NCBI GenBank assembly: GCA_025935155.1
Contig: JAICVV010000049.1
Location: 1 to 9,834, forward strand
Origin: Alphaproteobacteria bacterium
GTDB lineage: Bacteria; Pseudomonadota; Alphaproteobacteria; Micropepsales; Micropepsaceae
Direction: 5' to 3'
Length of the DNA: 9,834 nucleotides
Part shown: positions 1 through 7,651 of the stretch, piece after piece
Layout: each line of letters starts with the position of its first letter
Position numbering within the stretch: the stretch's first letter is position 1
Notes under the pieces: generated by a model
Told to the model about the DNA's origin: nothing
Database searches by the model: none
Seen by the model: the letters and a program-made list of their open reading frames with translations, nothing else
Translations under genes and position numbers: made by a program

Positions 1-189
1 GTCGCCGTCGCCAAGGCACGGGCGCAGTACCTCCACAATCGTGCTGCTAGCGGTCTTTTTGGGGCGAAAATAGATGAAGTTATGTCTGAAGGAGATGATC
101 ATCGGGGGGAGAATAGAGCGTGCGCCGCAAATGCCAATGTCCGGCCGCACTTGATTTTTATAAACCTGTTCCGCATCAGGAGTATATGA
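1..189 (+). CDS. C-terminal end of an unidentified upstream gene (partial)
   Basis: Frame 1 is open from the window edge to a TGA at 187-189, giving about 62 residues. The first part (KARAQYLHNRAASGLFGAK) looks like an amphipathic protein helix. The TGA overlaps the ATG of the sulfotransferase gene as ATGA, the usual arrangement for translationally coupled genes. Against it, third-position GC is high only in the first dozen codons, and the tail is not recognisable. The other two forward frames close at 50 and 73. I recognise no family. The overlap suggests the two genes share an operon and perhaps a pathway, such as making the molecule that is sulfated; that is inference. Confidence 0.4.
   Translation, partial: VAVAKARAQYLHNRAASGLFGAKIDEVMSEGDDHRGENRACAANANVRPHLIFINLFRIRSI
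178..182 (+). promoter_or_regulatory. Ribosome binding site choosing the ATG at 186
   Basis: AGGAG sits 3 bases before the ATG at 186. The spacing is short, but the overlapping stop codon would deliver ribosomes here. It competes with a GTG start at 120, which has GGGGGGAG at 104-111 with 8-base spacing. Confidence 0.4.
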
Positions 190-1097
190 TCGACGGGCCG
201 GATTTTATCTGCGTGGGTATGCCCAAGGCGGGCACCGGCTGGCTGTATGACCAGCTGGACGCACACCCGGATTTCTGGATGCCTCCAGTGAAGGAGCTGG
301 TCTACCTCAACCAGGTATATCCGGCGCTGAAGTTCGTTGACGAGAACGGTGCGCCGGTGCAGAGCCGGAAAGAACGGCAGGCGCGCAAGCGCGGCACCTT
401 TTCGCCAGAGAGCCGCCTGCGGCCCGGTGAACGGCTGGTACATCGCGTTTCACTGGACGAGCGGGATACAGCCTTCCTGAAATACGCGAGTGCCGGCCGC
501 GGCGAACAGATGGAATTGGAATTCTACGCCGGGCTGTTTCAGTTCAAAGGCGCGCTGAAATCCGGCGACGTCACGCCGCCCTACTGCAATCTGGAAGGCG
601 AGACGATCGCGCGCGTGGCGCAACGATTTCCTGCGATGAAGGTGCTGCTATTGGTGCGCGACCCGGTGGCGCGAGTGTGGTCGCGGATTTGCATGTCGCA
701 TGCCGGACCGGGCTTCGACACGGGGTTGCTGGCGGACGAAGGCGGATTTCGTGACTACATCGGTGCCACCCACAAGCTTGGCGCGCTGTCTGCGACCCAG
801 ACCTATTTGCGCTGGCGGCAGCACGCTCCGGAAACGGAGCTGCGGTTTTTCTTTTTCGACGATCTGGCTCGTGAACCCGCGCGGCTGCGTGCAGAGATCC
901 TGGAGTTTCTTGGCGCCGATCCCGAAAAGCGGGGCGCTTCGATTCCGCCGGACTACAATCGCAAGGCGAAGGAGAAGCTGGAGATGACCCCGCTTTCCCG
1001 CGCCGTGCTGGTGGAGCGTTTCGCCGGCGAATTGAAAGCGTCCGCCGAACTTTTCGCCGGCCCCGCTTGCGAGTGGCCCGGGCGCTACGGCATCTAA
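186..1097 (+). CDS. PAPS-dependent sulfotransferase domain protein
   Basis: This is a soluble or peripheral sulfotransferase of about 303 residues. The family moves sulfate from PAPS to a hydroxyl or amine of a carbohydrate, lipid or small molecule; the acceptor here is unknown. The 5'-phosphosulfate loop is at residues 11-24 (GMPKAGTGWLYDQL, with K14 and T17). The 3'-phosphate site is at 158-167 (RDPVARVWSR, with R158 and S166). A GDVTPPY segment at 127-133 and the KELVY segment near 36 are also typical of bacterial carbohydrate-type sulfotransferases. I chose ATG 186 because these enzymes normally begin a few residues before the phosphosulfate loop and because it overlaps the upstream stop. 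An in-frame GTG at 120 would add 22 residues that look unlike the family. A hairpin follows the stop. The family is secure; the substrate cannot be read from sequence. Confidence 0.85.
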   Translation: MIDGPDFICVGMPKAGTGWLYDQLDAHPDFWMPPVKELVYLNQVYPALKFVDENGAPVQSRKERQARKRGTFSPESRLRPGERLVHRVSLDERDTAFLKYASAGRGEQMELEFYAGLFQFKGALKSGDVTPPYCNLEGETIARVAQRFPAMKVLLLVRDPVARVWSRICMSHAGPGFDTGLLADEGGFRDYIGATHKLGALSATQTYLRWRQHAPETELRFFFFDDLAREPARLRAEILEFLGADPEKRGASIPPDYNRKAKEKLEMTPLSRAVLVERFAGELKASAELFAGPACEWPGRYGI

Positions 1098-1101
1098 GGG
1101 A

Positions 1102-1135
1102 GTGAGCGCACGGGCGGCACGCGCCGTGCGCTCAC
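1102..1135. terminator. Hairpin between convergent genes
   Basis: A perfect 12-bp inverted repeat (GTGAGCGCACGG at 1102-1113, complement at 1124-1135) encloses a 10-base loop. It lies 4 bases after the sulfotransferase stop and 8 bases from the end of the convergent gene, so it could end both transcripts. No T-run follows on either strand, so it may act as a 3'-end stabiliser or an atypical terminator. Confidence 0.6.
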
Positions 1136-1143
1136 CCGCTGGG

Positions 1144-1629
1144 TCAATTCACCCGCGTCGCGGTCATTGTGCCGTCGTGCTGGAACAGGACGTTTCCGCT
1201 GAGATCGTAGAACGTGACCTCAAAGGTCCCGCTGTAACTGTCGCCCGAGACGGTCGCGGTTTCCGATTTGGTGAACGTTCCGGTGAGATTGTTGCCTTTG
1301 TCATCCCAGGTCCACCCGATCAGAAACTCCGAAACTGTGCCGTCGTCGTTCTTGATCCAGCTACCCGCCTGGACATTTGCTCCTGTCTTGGGGACCTGAT
1401 CGATGATTTCCGAACTGGTCCCGCCCTTGTTCCATTGCGCGAAGGCGTTGTGGATGCCGCCATCGAAAACCACCTGCCAGGTGCCGACGATCGACCCGCT
1501 CGACCGGTCCGTCATCCAGTGCGGAGCGTGCAGATTGAGCGGGGGTATCTTGTGGACCGTTTCGGCCTGCGCGGAACCCGCGCCGAGCGCCAGTGCGCAC
1601 GCCGCCGACAGAAGAAGTGAACGCGTCAT
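1144..1629 (-). CDS. Small secreted protein, lipocalin-like beta-rich fold
   Basis: The product has 161 residues with a clear Sec signal peptide (MTRSLLLSAACALALGAGSAQA, cut before ETV), leaving a mature protein of about 139 residues. The mature part opens a beta-type domain with GTWQVVFDGG near 48-57. It then has HNAFAQW, a W-rich centre (GSWIKNDDG, LIGWTWDDKGNN), SYSGTFEVTFYDLSGNVL and a closing GTMTATRV. I know this layout from uncharacterised secreted proteins thought to be small beta-barrels; no reaction is known. The ATG at 1629 is set by the signal peptide and by AAAGGAGA at 1637-1644 with about 7-base spacing. The frame runs on upstream into the regulator gene, but that extension is antisense noise. 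The gene is divergent from the membrane regulator, sharing a 159-bp upstream region, and could be its target; that is inference. Confidence 0.8.
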   Translation of the reverse strand: MTRSLLLSAACALALGAGSAQAETVHKIPPLNLHAPHWMTDRSSGSIVGTWQVVFDGGIHNAFAQWNKGGTSSEIIDQVPKTGANVQAGSWIKNDDGTVSEFLIGWTWDDKGNNLTGTFTKSETATVSGDSYSGTFEVTFYDLSGNVLFQHDGTMTATRVN

Positions 1630-1774
1630 GAGGTATTCTCCTTTCGATTGCGGCACCGGCCGTCCGGCACCCGCGGTTCCCCTCGGGACCGGCCGAAAAG
1701 TCAGGCGGAACGGTGCCCCGAAACACACTCCAACTCTGATGAATCCCTGACGAAACACTGATATTCTGCTCCAC

Positions 1775-1780
1775 GGGAGG
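1775..1780 (+). promoter_or_regulatory. Ribosome binding site choosing the GTG at 1789
   Basis: GGGAGG lies 8 bases before the GTG at 1789. It is only 2 bases from the upstream in-frame TTG at 1783, too close for normal initiation, so GTG 1789 is preferred. Confidence 0.6.
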
Positions 1781-1788
1781 CGTTGGGC

Positions 1789-3708
1789 GTGGGAATAGAG
1801 ATTCCGGGGAAAAAGGACGATGCCGCCGGCGCGATCGAGCTGGCGCGCGTTCTGCCATTCGCAATCGGTGCTTTGGATATTTATCCGGCGATCCGTCAGC
1901 TGAAGCGCGGCGCGCGCAGCGAAACCGTCGAGCCCAGGGTGATGCAGGTGCTGGTGGCGCTGGCGCATCGGAAGGGTGAGGTGGTCAGCCGCGACGATCT
2001 GATCGCAAGCTGCTGGGACGGCCGCATCGTCGGGGACAACGCCATTCACCGGGTCATTTCCCGGCTCCGCGAGATCGCTGCGACAATCGGGGACGGCTGC
2101 TTCGCCCTGGAAACCGTGAATAAGGTGGGTTACCGGCTGCTTGAACCGGAGCCGCCGGTGCGGATCGCCGAAGAGCATCCACCTGCTCTGCCGTTGCAGG
2201 AGCGAAACTCAGTCCCGCGACGGGTTGCCCTTGCCGGATTGGCGCTGGCCGCGGTGGCACTCGCAGCCATCGCCGCTGGATCGATGCTGTGGCCGGGCGC
2301 GCCGGCGACCGATCCAATCGCCATCGGCGTCACTGGAGGCAACCAGAATTCTGCCGAGCTGGCCAGCGGGCTGGCCATCGATCTCGCGAAACTTGCAAAC
2401 GCGCGCAGCGCAATCGCTTTTGGGGATGCAGGAGGCGGTTCGCGCAGCGAATATGTGCTCACTGCTATCGAACGGCGGATTGGGTCAGGTCTCCAGGCCG
2501 ATCTGGGTTTGGCGCGGAAAGGTTCGCGAGACCTGTTATGGAGCGCGTCCTTCGCCGGAGGCGCGCGCGATGCGGCACTCTTGCGGCAGCGCGCGGCTCT
2601 TGCGGCTTTCAGGGTAACCGAATGCGCGTTCGATGCGAACAGCGATTCGGCCCGGTCCGCCAACGATTTGCGAGTCGTTTTTTCCGGCTGCGAGCGCCTG
2701 GATGGCTATCCGGACGATTCGGCCATTTCCCTGTGGCGGCGCATCGTGGCAGCGGAGCCCCGCAACGCCCGCGCGCTGGCGACGCTCGCTTTCATAGAGG
2801 CGGCACGGAGCACCGACGTCTCGGATGAAGGGAAAGCCTCGGCGTTACGTGCCGCGTCGCTGGCGCATCTCAAAAAAGCGCGCCTGCTGAACGGCAAACT
2901 CGGGCTCACTTACGCCGCGGAAGCGACGCTTGTTCCGCTCAAGCGATACGACGAGGAATTGGCGATTTTGGAGCGAGGGCTCGTTCGGGATCCGGATTGC
3001 AGCACCCTTCTTGCGCTGAAATCGTATGCGCTGCTTTCGATCGGGTTTATGGATGCGGGAACCGCCGCGGCGCGCAGGGCGTCAGACCTGGATCCGGGGT
3101 ACGCCTCCTATCGGGCCACACTTGCCCTGGCGCTTGCCTATAGTGGGTTTAAGGGAACGGCGAGTGGGGAACTTGCCGCCGCCGAGCGCATCTGGCCCGA
3201 TTCCCCCGCGCTGCGGGAAGCTCAGTTTATGTACGATTATCGCTTCGGCGATGCCGCACGGCTGGTTCATGAAATCGATGGGGGCCGTCTATTACCCAAC
3301 AGTCCTGCTGTCATAGCCAATGGACTTGAGCGCGCCTTCCTTTTGGCCCGTGCTCAACCGACTCCGGAGAACATCGCGAGCGCTGAGGCGCTGGCGCTTA
3401 AATTCGATCGTCCGCCCCATGAATCGCTTCAGGCTCTGGTTACCTTCGGTCACGTTGACCGGGCCTACGCCCTGATGCGCAATCCGCGCAAGATTGCCGA
3501 GATACGCGATTTCGGCACCTATATCCTTTTCCGAGTCAACATGCGGCCCTTTGTGCTGGACCGGCGATTCATGGCTCTGGCGGACCGTCTCGGTCTTGCC
3601 GGATATTGGTTATCGAATAATGCGTGGCCCGACTTCTGCGACGACAAGGATCTTCCCTACGATTGCAAGGCCGAAGCCCAGCGTCTGCATGCAGGCAAAG
3701 CGGCATAG
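1789..3708 (+). CDS. Membrane-anchored winged-helix regulator with TPR-rich C-terminal half
   Basis: The product has 639 residues and CadC-like architecture. Residues about 23-117 form an OmpR/PhoB-type DNA-binding winged helix, with the recognition region [12 protein letters not shown] and the terminal wing ending [12 protein letters not shown] Pro/Glu linker follows, then one membrane segment at about 147-168 (Ala/Leu-rich, preceded by PRR). The rest should face the periplasm. Residues about 310-480 hold TPR-like helical pairs (for example [20 protein letters not shown] and [20 protein letters not shown]). The C-terminus contains RLGLAGYW and [14 protein letters not shown], a tail I associate with other alphaproteobacterial TPR proteins. 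Such one-piece receptors bind DNA from the membrane without a histidine kinase. Signal and targets are unknown. Candidates are the divergent secreted-protein gene or fhs, 76 bp downstream on the same strand. A GAATC lies at 1741-1745 upstream of the start. Confidence 0.85.
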   Translation: MGIEIPGKKDDAAGAIELARVLPFAIGALDIYPAIRQLKRGARSETVEPRVMQVLVALAHRKGEVVSRDDLIASCWDGRIVGDNAIHRVISRLREIAATIGDGCFALETVNKVGYRLLEPEPPVRIAEEHPPALPLQERNSVPRRVALAGLALAAVALAAIAAGSMLWPGAPATDPIAIGVTGGNQNSAELASGLAIDLAKLANARSAIAFGDAGGGSRSEYVLTAIERRIGSGLQADLGLARKGSRDLLWSASFAGGARDAALLRQRAALAAFRVTECAFDANSDSARSANDLRVVFSGCERLDGYPDDSAISLWRRIVAAEPRNARALATLAFIEAARSTDVSDEGKASALRAASLAHLKKARLLNGKLGLTYAAEATLVPLKRYDEELAILERGLVRDPDCSTLLALKSYALLSIGFMDAGTAAARRASDLDPGYASYRATLALALAYSGFKGTASGELAAAERIWPDSPALREAQFMYDYRFGDAARLVHEIDGGRLLPNSPAVIANGLERAFLLARAQPTPENIASAEALALKFDRPPHESLQALVTFGHVDRAYALMRNPRKIAEIRDFGTYILFRVNMRPFVLDRRFMALADRLGLAGYWLSNNAWPDFCDDKDLPYDCKAEAQRLHAGKAA

Positions 3709-3739
3709 CGGTCAGCGGCTCTCACTGCGGTCTTTCTTT

Positions 3740-3769
3740 CCGGTGCGGCGCCGCTATCGTGCGCGCCGG
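3740..3769 (+). other. Possible hairpin in the regulator-fhs gap
   Basis: CCGGTGCG at 3740-3747 can pair with CGCGCCGG at 3762-3769 (8 bp including one G-U) around a 14-base loop. It ends just before the fhs ribosome binding site (GGGGAG at 3775-3780). It could be a weak terminator for the regulator or a structure in the fhs leader. It may also be chance in GC-rich DNA. Confidence 0.25.
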
Positions 3770-3784
3770 CAGAAGGGGAGAGAC

Positions 3785-5461
3785 ATGGCGTTTCCGTCCG
3801 ACATCGAAATCGCGCGCGCAGCGAAGATGCTGCCGGTTTCCGAAATCGCCGCGAGGCTGGACATACCCTCGACGGCAATCGAGCCCTTCGGCCGCACCAA
3901 GGCGAAGGTCTCGCTCGATTATATCGAGCAGCTGCGCAACCGGCCTGACGGCAAGCTGATCCTCGTCACCGCCATCACGCCCACGCCGGCAGGCGAAGGC
4001 AAAACGACCACCACCGTCGGTCTTGGCGACGGCCTCAACCGCATCGGCAAGCGGACGGCGATTGCTTTGCGCGAGCCATCCCTTGGGCCGTGCTTCGGCA
4101 TGAAGGGCGGCGCGGCCGGCGGCGGCTATGCGCAGGTGGTACCGATGGAGGACATCAACCTCCATTTCACCGGCGATTTCCACGCCATCGGCAGCGCGCA
4201 CAATCTGCTGTCGGCGATGATCGATAACCATCTCTATTGGGGTAACGGCCACGAGCTCGATTCGCGCCGCATCGCCTGGCGCCGCGTGGTCGACATGAAC
4301 GATCGTGCCTTGCGCGATATTGTGGTGGGGCTGGGCGGCGCGGCCAATGGTTTTGCGCGGCAGACCGGCTACGACATCACTGTTGCTTCCGAAGTCATGG
4401 CGATCTTCTGCCTGGCGCGCGACCTCAAAGATCTCGAATCGCGGCTTGGCGAAATCGTGGTCGGCAGCGCGCGTGACAAGAAACTGGTGCGAGCACGCGA
4501 GCTGAAGGCGGATGGCGCGATGGCCGTACTGCTGCGCGATGCGCTGGCGCCCAATCTGGTGCAGACGCTCGAGAACAATCCGGCTTTTGTGCATGGCGGA
4601 CCGTTCGCCAACATCGCGCATGGGTGCAATTCGGTGATGGCGACCCGCACGGCGCTCAAGCTCGCCGATTATGTGGTTACGGAAGCAGGCTTCGGCGCCG
4701 ATCTGGGCGCCGAGAAATTTTTCGACATCAAGTGCCGCAAGGCGGGACTGTCGCCCGCGGCCGCCGTGGTGGTTGCGACGGTGCGCGCGCTGAAATTCCA
4801 TGGCGGCGTGGCGCTCGCCGATCTCGCCAAAGAAAATGTCGAGGCCGTCGAGAACGGACTCGCCAATCTCGGCCGGCACCTCGACAATGTTGCGAAGTTC
4901 GGCGTGCCGGCGGTGGTTGGCATCAATCGGTTCTCCGCCGACACGGAAGCAGAGCATGCCGCTATAGCGAAGTTCTGTGAGAGCCGCAGTGTGCCCGTTT
5001 CCGTGTGCAATCACTGGGCGGAAGGTTCGAAAGGCACTGTCGATCTGGCAAGGAAGGTGGCCAACATTGCCGATAGCGGCGCGTCCAAATTTCAGCCTCT
5101 CTACGCCGACAATCTGCCGCTCGCCGAAAAAGCCCGTACCATCGCCCGCGAAATCTACGGCGCGAAGGATATCTTCATCGACGGCCCCGCTTACGCGCTG
5201 CTGAAGCAATACGAAGAAGCAGGTTTCGGGCACTTGCCGGTCTGCATGGCGAAGACCCAGTACAGTTTCTCGACTGACCCAGCGAAGAAGGGCGCGCCCA
5301 CCGGTCACATGGTGGAAGTGCGCGAAGTGCGGCTCGCCGCCGGTGCCGGTTTCGTCGTGATGATCTGCGGGAATATCATGACAATGCCAGGCTTGCCGCG
5401 CATACCCGCTGCTGAAAACATTCGGCTCGATGAGTCCGGTCAGGTGATCGGCCTCTTCTAA
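3785..5461 (+). CDS. fhs: Formate-tetrahydrofolate ligase (10-formyl-THF synthetase)
   Basis: This cytoplasmic enzyme of one-carbon metabolism joins formate to tetrahydrofolate at the cost of ATP, giving 10-formyl-THF for purine and formyl-Met synthesis or formate assimilation. The product has 558 residues, the normal full length. The nucleotide-binding loop [13 protein letters not shown] is at residues 65-77. It is followed by family hallmarks [56 protein letters not shown] and [13 protein letters not shown], and near the end [22 protein letters not shown] 3785 has GGGGAG 4 bases upstream and starts the usual N-terminus ([18 protein letters not shown]). No folD, purU or other folate gene is visible nearby, so it appears to stand alone or ride on the regulator transcript. 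No missing motif or frameshift was seen. Confidence 0.97.
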   Translation: MAFPSDIEIARAAKMLPVSEIAARLDIPSTAIEPFGRTKAKVSLDYIEQLRNRPDGKLILVTAITPTPAGEGKTTTTVGLGDGLNRIGKRTAIALREPSLGPCFGMKGGAAGGGYAQVVPMEDINLHFTGDFHAIGSAHNLLSAMIDNHLYWGNGHELDSRRIAWRRVVDMNDRALRDIVVGLGGAANGFARQTGYDITVASEVMAIFCLARDLKDLESRLGEIVVGSARDKKLVRARELKADGAMAVLLRDALAPNLVQTLENNPAFVHGGPFANIAHGCNSVMATRTALKLADYVVTEAGFGADLGAEKFFDIKCRKAGLSPAAAVVVATVRALKFHGGVALADLAKENVEAVENGLANLGRHLDNVAKFGVPAVVGINRFSADTEAEHAAIAKFCESRSVPVSVCNHWAEGSKGTVDLARKVANIADSGASKFQPLYADNLPLAEKARTIAREIYGAKDIFIDGPAYALLKQYEEAGFGHLPVCMAKTQYSFSTDPAKKGAPTGHMVEVREVRLAAGAGFVVMICGNIMTMPGLPRIPAAENIRLDESGQVIGLF

Positions 5462-5463
5462 AG

Positions 5464-5483
5464 CTCCCGCGCTTGCGGGGGAG
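5464..5483 (+). terminator. Hairpin just after fhs
   Basis: CTCCCGC at 5464-5470 pairs with the G-rich arm GCGGGGGAG at 5475-5483 (two unpaired G) around a GCTT loop, 2 bases after the fhs stop. It has no T-run and resembles the CTCCCCCGC-type intergenic hairpins seen in several alphaproteobacteria. It is likely the 3' end of the fhs transcript. Confidence 0.45.
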
Positions 5484-5514
5484 AGCCGCTGGGCCTGGGG
5501 GACCGTCCGGCGGC

Positions 5515-5554
5515 CTGAGATCTCCTCCCCCGCAGGCGGGGGCGGCGATCTCAG
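5515..5554. terminator. Nested hairpin at the fhs/gcrA convergent junction
   Basis: Outer arms CTGAGATC (5515-5522) and GATCTCAG (5547-5554) are perfect complements. Inside lies a second stem, CCCCCG (5527-5532) with CGGGGG (5537-5542), around a CAGG loop. The right outer arm covers the gcrA stop codon (5551-5553). It probably ends or stabilises both convergent transcripts. Confidence 0.5.
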
Positions 5555-5994
5555 CCGGCCATGCGGCGCCGATCGCGGACCTGATGCGGCTGATAGGCTT
5601 TTCGGGCATGCGCCTCGCAGTAGGGCGAGCCACCCTTCGGCATCCGGCCGCAGAAATGGAATTCCTCCGCGCTGGGATCGCCTATGGGCCAGCGGCACAT
5701 GCGGTCATTGATCGTCAGCACGCCAACAAAGCTGCCGTCCTCGAGTTGGATTGGCTCTTCTTCCACGACCGGCGGTTCCGGCTGCCGAGCTCGAAGGTGA
5801 ATGCGCGGCACTGAAGGGAGGCGGGGACGATCGACGCGCGACGGCATGGCCCGGCCCGCTAACCCCAGGCGATGGACCTTGCCAATAACAGCGTTCCGGG
5901 TAATGCCCTCGCCGAGGGTCTGGGCTATCTGACTTGCCGACAAGCCCTCCGTCCACAGTGATTTCAACTGGTCCACCCGATCATTGGTCCACAT
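5551..5994 (-). CDS. gcrA: Cell-cycle transcription regulator GcrA
   Basis: GcrA binds the housekeeping sigma factor with its C-terminal domain and recognises promoters carrying CcrM-methylated GANTC with its N-terminal domain, driving S-phase genes in Caulobacter and relatives. The 147-residue product has the canonical start MWTNDRVDQLKSLW and a helix-turn-helix (LSASQIAQTLGEGITRNAVIGKVHRLGL, about 18-45). A Pro/Glu/Arg-rich linker (about 50-85) follows. The conserved C-terminal module at about 93-136 contains MCRWPIGDP, FHFCG, GSPYCEAHA and KAYQP. ATG 5994 is fixed by the family N-terminus and by GGGAGG at 6000-6005 with 5-base spacing; a longer TTG start at 6075 adds unrelated residues. 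It is somewhat shorter than the Caulobacter protein, mostly in the linker. It converges on fhs across two hairpins. No ccrM gene is in the window. Confidence 0.95.
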   Translation of the reverse strand: MWTNDRVDQLKSLWTEGLSASQIAQTLGEGITRNAVIGKVHRLGLAGRAMPSRVDRPRLPSVPRIHLRARQPEPPVVEEEPIQLEDGSFVGVLTINDRMCRWPIGDPSAEEFHFCGRMPKGGSPYCEAHARKAYQPHQVRDRRRMAG

Positions 5995-6040
5995 TTGGGC
6001 CTCCCGCTGCTGCGCCAGCCAAGCCTTCTGCCTGTCCAGC

Positions 6041-6046
6041 ACTATA
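6041..6046 (-). promoter_or_regulatory. Possible -10 element for gcrA
   Basis: On the minus strand TATAGT (5 of 6 to TATAAT) lies in the only AT-rich patch of the leader, about 46 bases before the gcrA ATG. No good -35 box sits 16-18 bases further up, so the call rests on the -10 alone. Confidence 0.25.
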
Positions 6047-6142
6047 TATCGTAGCAACGCCTGATCCAGATACAACTGCTAAGGGCGTACCCCCACGGCT
6101 TGTCCACAGAAAGCATCCAAGCCTGATTGCCTTGCTGCCGCA

Positions 6143-6180
6143 AACGAAAGCAGGGCCCGCGGGGACCCTGCCTTTTCGTT
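6143..6180. terminator. Intrinsic terminator after the Ser/Thr-rich secreted gene
   Basis: GCAGGG (6150-6155) pairs with CCCTGC (6166-6171). The stem extends as AACGAAA (6143-6149) against TTTTCGTT (6173-6180) with a small bulge. Read on the minus strand, the GC stem is followed by TTTCGTTT, about 20 bases past the end of the gene at 6201. This is the most terminator-like structure in the window. It should separate that gene from gcrA, and may work in both directions. Confidence 0.7.
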
Positions 6181-6200
6181 TACGTTAATAATCTTGCCCT

Positions 6201-6713
6201 TTACGGAGTTGCCGCCCGCATGACGGTCGCGTCCGAGCTTACCGTTCCGGCTGTCGAGCGGAACGAATTTGCTGAACTTACCGTGCTCGTCCGCGGGTTG
6301 ATCGTATCGACCGTACTCATCCTCGGTTGGATCGTGTCCACCGTACTTGTTCTGCGATGGATGATGCCGGCTGACGATCGGAAGGAACCCGCGGAACTGC
6401 TGAGATTGTTCACTGACGCGGTTGGCCTCATCGAGAACGCTACCGGCCGCTGAGTAAACGTGTCGAGGCCGCCGCCACCCGGTGTGGGCGGAGGAATCAC
6501 CCTAAAGATGTGGCCGTTTCCATCTGCCGAGCTCACGCCTCCGGTAGTCGCTGACGGCTGGGGGCCCAGCGGATCCAACGCAGGTTGGAACTTGGTCGCG
6601 GTGGTTGGACGCGCGGCAGAGGTGCTGGGTCCGCCCTTGGCGAATGCCGCCGGGGCTACTCCAAGCGCCGAAGCAATCGCGATGCATCCTAACAAACGAG
6701 TTGTGGTTTTCAT
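6201..6713 (-). CDS. Secreted Ser/Thr-rich protein with decapeptide repeats
   Basis: The product has 170 residues and I recognise no family. A signal peptide occupies residues 1-25 (MKTTTRLLGCIAIASALGVAPAAFA, cut before KGG). The mature part is low in complexity: a Pro/Thr-rich stretch, then IPPPTPGGGG at 73-82, then a Ser/Thr-rich C-terminal half. Residues 121-150 hold three decapeptides, RTSTVDTIQP, RMSTVDTINP and RTSTVSSANS. They are flanked by two related blocks, SSAGSFRSSAG before and SSANSFRSTAG after. This suggests an extended exported protein, perhaps surface or wall associated. ATG 6713 has TCTCC on the plus strand (GGAGA in the mRNA, 6721-6725) with 7-base spacing. Two GANTC sites (6769 and 6825) lie upstream. 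A hydrophobic reading on the opposite strand exists but lacks comparable start signals. Confidence 0.7.
   Translation of the reverse strand: MKTTTRLLGCIAIASALGVAPAAFAKGGPSTSAARPTTATKFQPALDPLGPQPSATTGGVSSADGNGHIFRVIPPPTPGGGGLDTFTQRPVAFSMRPTASVNNLSSSAGSFRSSAGIIHRRTSTVDTIQPRMSTVDTINPRTSTVSSANSFRSTAGTVSSDATVMRAATP
6264..6353 (-). repeat. Three 30-bp in-frame repeats
   Basis: The units 6324-6353 and 6294-6323 match at most positions and each encodes R-x-STVDTI-x-P. The third unit, 6264-6293, is more diverged. They lie within the secreted-protein gene and keep the frame. Confidence 0.7.
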
Positions 6714-6905
6714 AAGAGTATCTCCTGTCTCCTGGTCTTCTCTCCGTAGTCCCATACAGAATCAATGATCGCACCCACGACCTGTTCCCAACCAATACTT
6801 TCGTGATCGATGGCACCGTTGCCAGAGTCGCGCGTTTCGCACCAAAATATACTTTGATGCCTTTATCAATTGTTCTTGTAGTCTGATGGAATTCGCAAGT
6901 TCTGC
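6714..6905. other. Intergenic region upstream of the secreted Ser/Thr-rich gene
   Basis: This 192-base gap is the most AT-rich part of the neighbourhood (for example around 6843-6880) and must carry the minus-strand promoter for the 6201-6713 gene. GANTC occurs at 6769-6773 and 6825-6829. A TTGATA (about 6867-6872) and a TATATT (about 6848-6853) are present on the minus strand, but their spacing is too short for a standard promoter pair. No terminator for the DUF1345 gene and no further gene are evident. Confidence 0.4.
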
Positions 6906-7607
6906 TTAAAAGAGACTCGCGGCGAGATTGATCATGGTGGCGAGAATTGCCGTGTTGAATCCGAAGGCAATCAGCGTGTGCAGCGTGCCGATGCGGCGCA
7001 TCTCCTTCGAGGTGAAATTGATGTCGGCGGTTTGCGATGTAGCGCCGAGCACGATTGCGAAATGCACGAAGTCCCAATAATCGGGCTCGCCGCATTCGCC
7101 GAACGCCAGGCCGCCCTGCGGCTTCCCGCTTTCCTCCGCCAGATAATAAACGTGCGCATAGTGCAGCGCGAACACGATCTGCACGAACAGCCATGAGAGC
7201 ACTACCGTGGCTGCCGCCAGTGCGACGTGCAGGTTGGAATTGCGGCTGCCCTTGGCGATAGAAAGTTCTGCGATCAGCGCCACGACGCTCACAATGGACG
7301 CAACAATAGTGAGGATGAAAATAAGGTTGCCGCCTTCGTCATGTTGCGCGGCGCGGTGCTTCATCCGCGAAAGATCGGCATCGCGCATGAACCAGAACGC
7401 AAGACACAAAAAGGTCACCACGGCACCGTCCCAGCCGATCAGCGCGCGGGTAACGGCGCGGCCAAACCAGACGTTGCTTGCAAAGTACAGCGCCACGCCA
7501 ATTGCCACAGCGGCGGCAAGATAGGGCCTCGCGACCAAAGGCCGGAGCAGCGGGAGGCGGGCAGTCGTAGCGGGCGAACTCAAGACGTGGTCCCCAGCGA
7601 GTCGCAC
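6906..7607 (-). CDS. DUF1345 family inner-membrane protein
   Basis: The product has 233 residues and no known function. About five membrane segments are visible, near residues 24-43, 55-74, 94-114, 127-150 and 208-231. The family signature is clear: ALHYAHVYY (147-155) at the end of the fourth segment, then PDYWDFVHFAIVLGATSQTAD (175-195, nearly a sixth hydrophobic stretch). RRIGTLHTLIAFGFNTAILA then leads into the last helix. The GTG at 7607 is the first start in the open frame but has only a weak Shine-Dalgarno. A TTG at 7583, 8 codons in, has GGGGA about 7 bases ahead and is a real alternative. The gene lies 44 bp downstream of the broken GloVer gene on the same strand and 192 bp upstream of the secreted repeat protein. 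A GAGTC overlaps the 5' end at 7599-7603. Confidence 0.85.
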   Translation of the reverse strand: MRLAGDHVLSSPATTARLPLLRPLVARPYLAAAVAIGVALYFASNVWFGRAVTRALIGWDGAVVTFLCLAFWFMRDADLSRMKHRAAQHDEGGNLIFILTIVASIVSVVALIAELSIAKGSRNSNLHVALAAATVVLSWLFVQIVFALHYAHVYYLAEESGKPQGGLAFGECGEPDYWDFVHFAIVLGATSQTADINFTSKEMRRIGTLHTLIAFGFNTAILATMINLAASLF

Positions 7608-7651
7608 TTCAGGGCAGAATGCGCGGCTCTCGCCGGAGATGACAATGGGTC

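Noticed and set aside
74..154. 27-codon open frame with GAAGGAG at 88-94, possible leader peptide
   Set aside because: The GAAGGAG touches the ATG at 95 and lies inside the frame starting at 74, so it serves neither, and the peptide has no attenuator-like features.
1098..1143. Inverted repeat considered as an insertion-sequence end or attachment site
   Set aside because: It is a single compact hairpin with a 10-base loop between two convergent gene ends, with no transposase or flanking direct repeat in view.
1630..2178. N-terminal extension of the small secreted protein reaching into the regulator gene
   Set aside because: The signal peptide and ribosome binding site set the start at 1629; the extension is antisense to the regulator's DNA-binding domain.
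3722..5698. 658-residue open frame antisense to fhs
   Set aside because: It mirrors the codon pattern of the certain fhs gene, has no recognisable domain and crosses the fhs/gcrA hairpins. It is a GC-rich shadow frame.
5995..6075. Longer GcrA from a TTG at 6075
   Set aside because: GcrA proteins begin at M-W-T-(N/D) or close to it, and a GGGAGG lies just before the ATG at 5994; the extra 27 residues match nothing.
6127..6453. Plus-strand frame with a hydrophobic stretch (VLILGWIVSTVLVL)
   Set aside because: It is antisense to the secreted repeat gene. Its hydrophobic part is the complement of the decapeptide repeats, and it begins inside a terminator hairpin.
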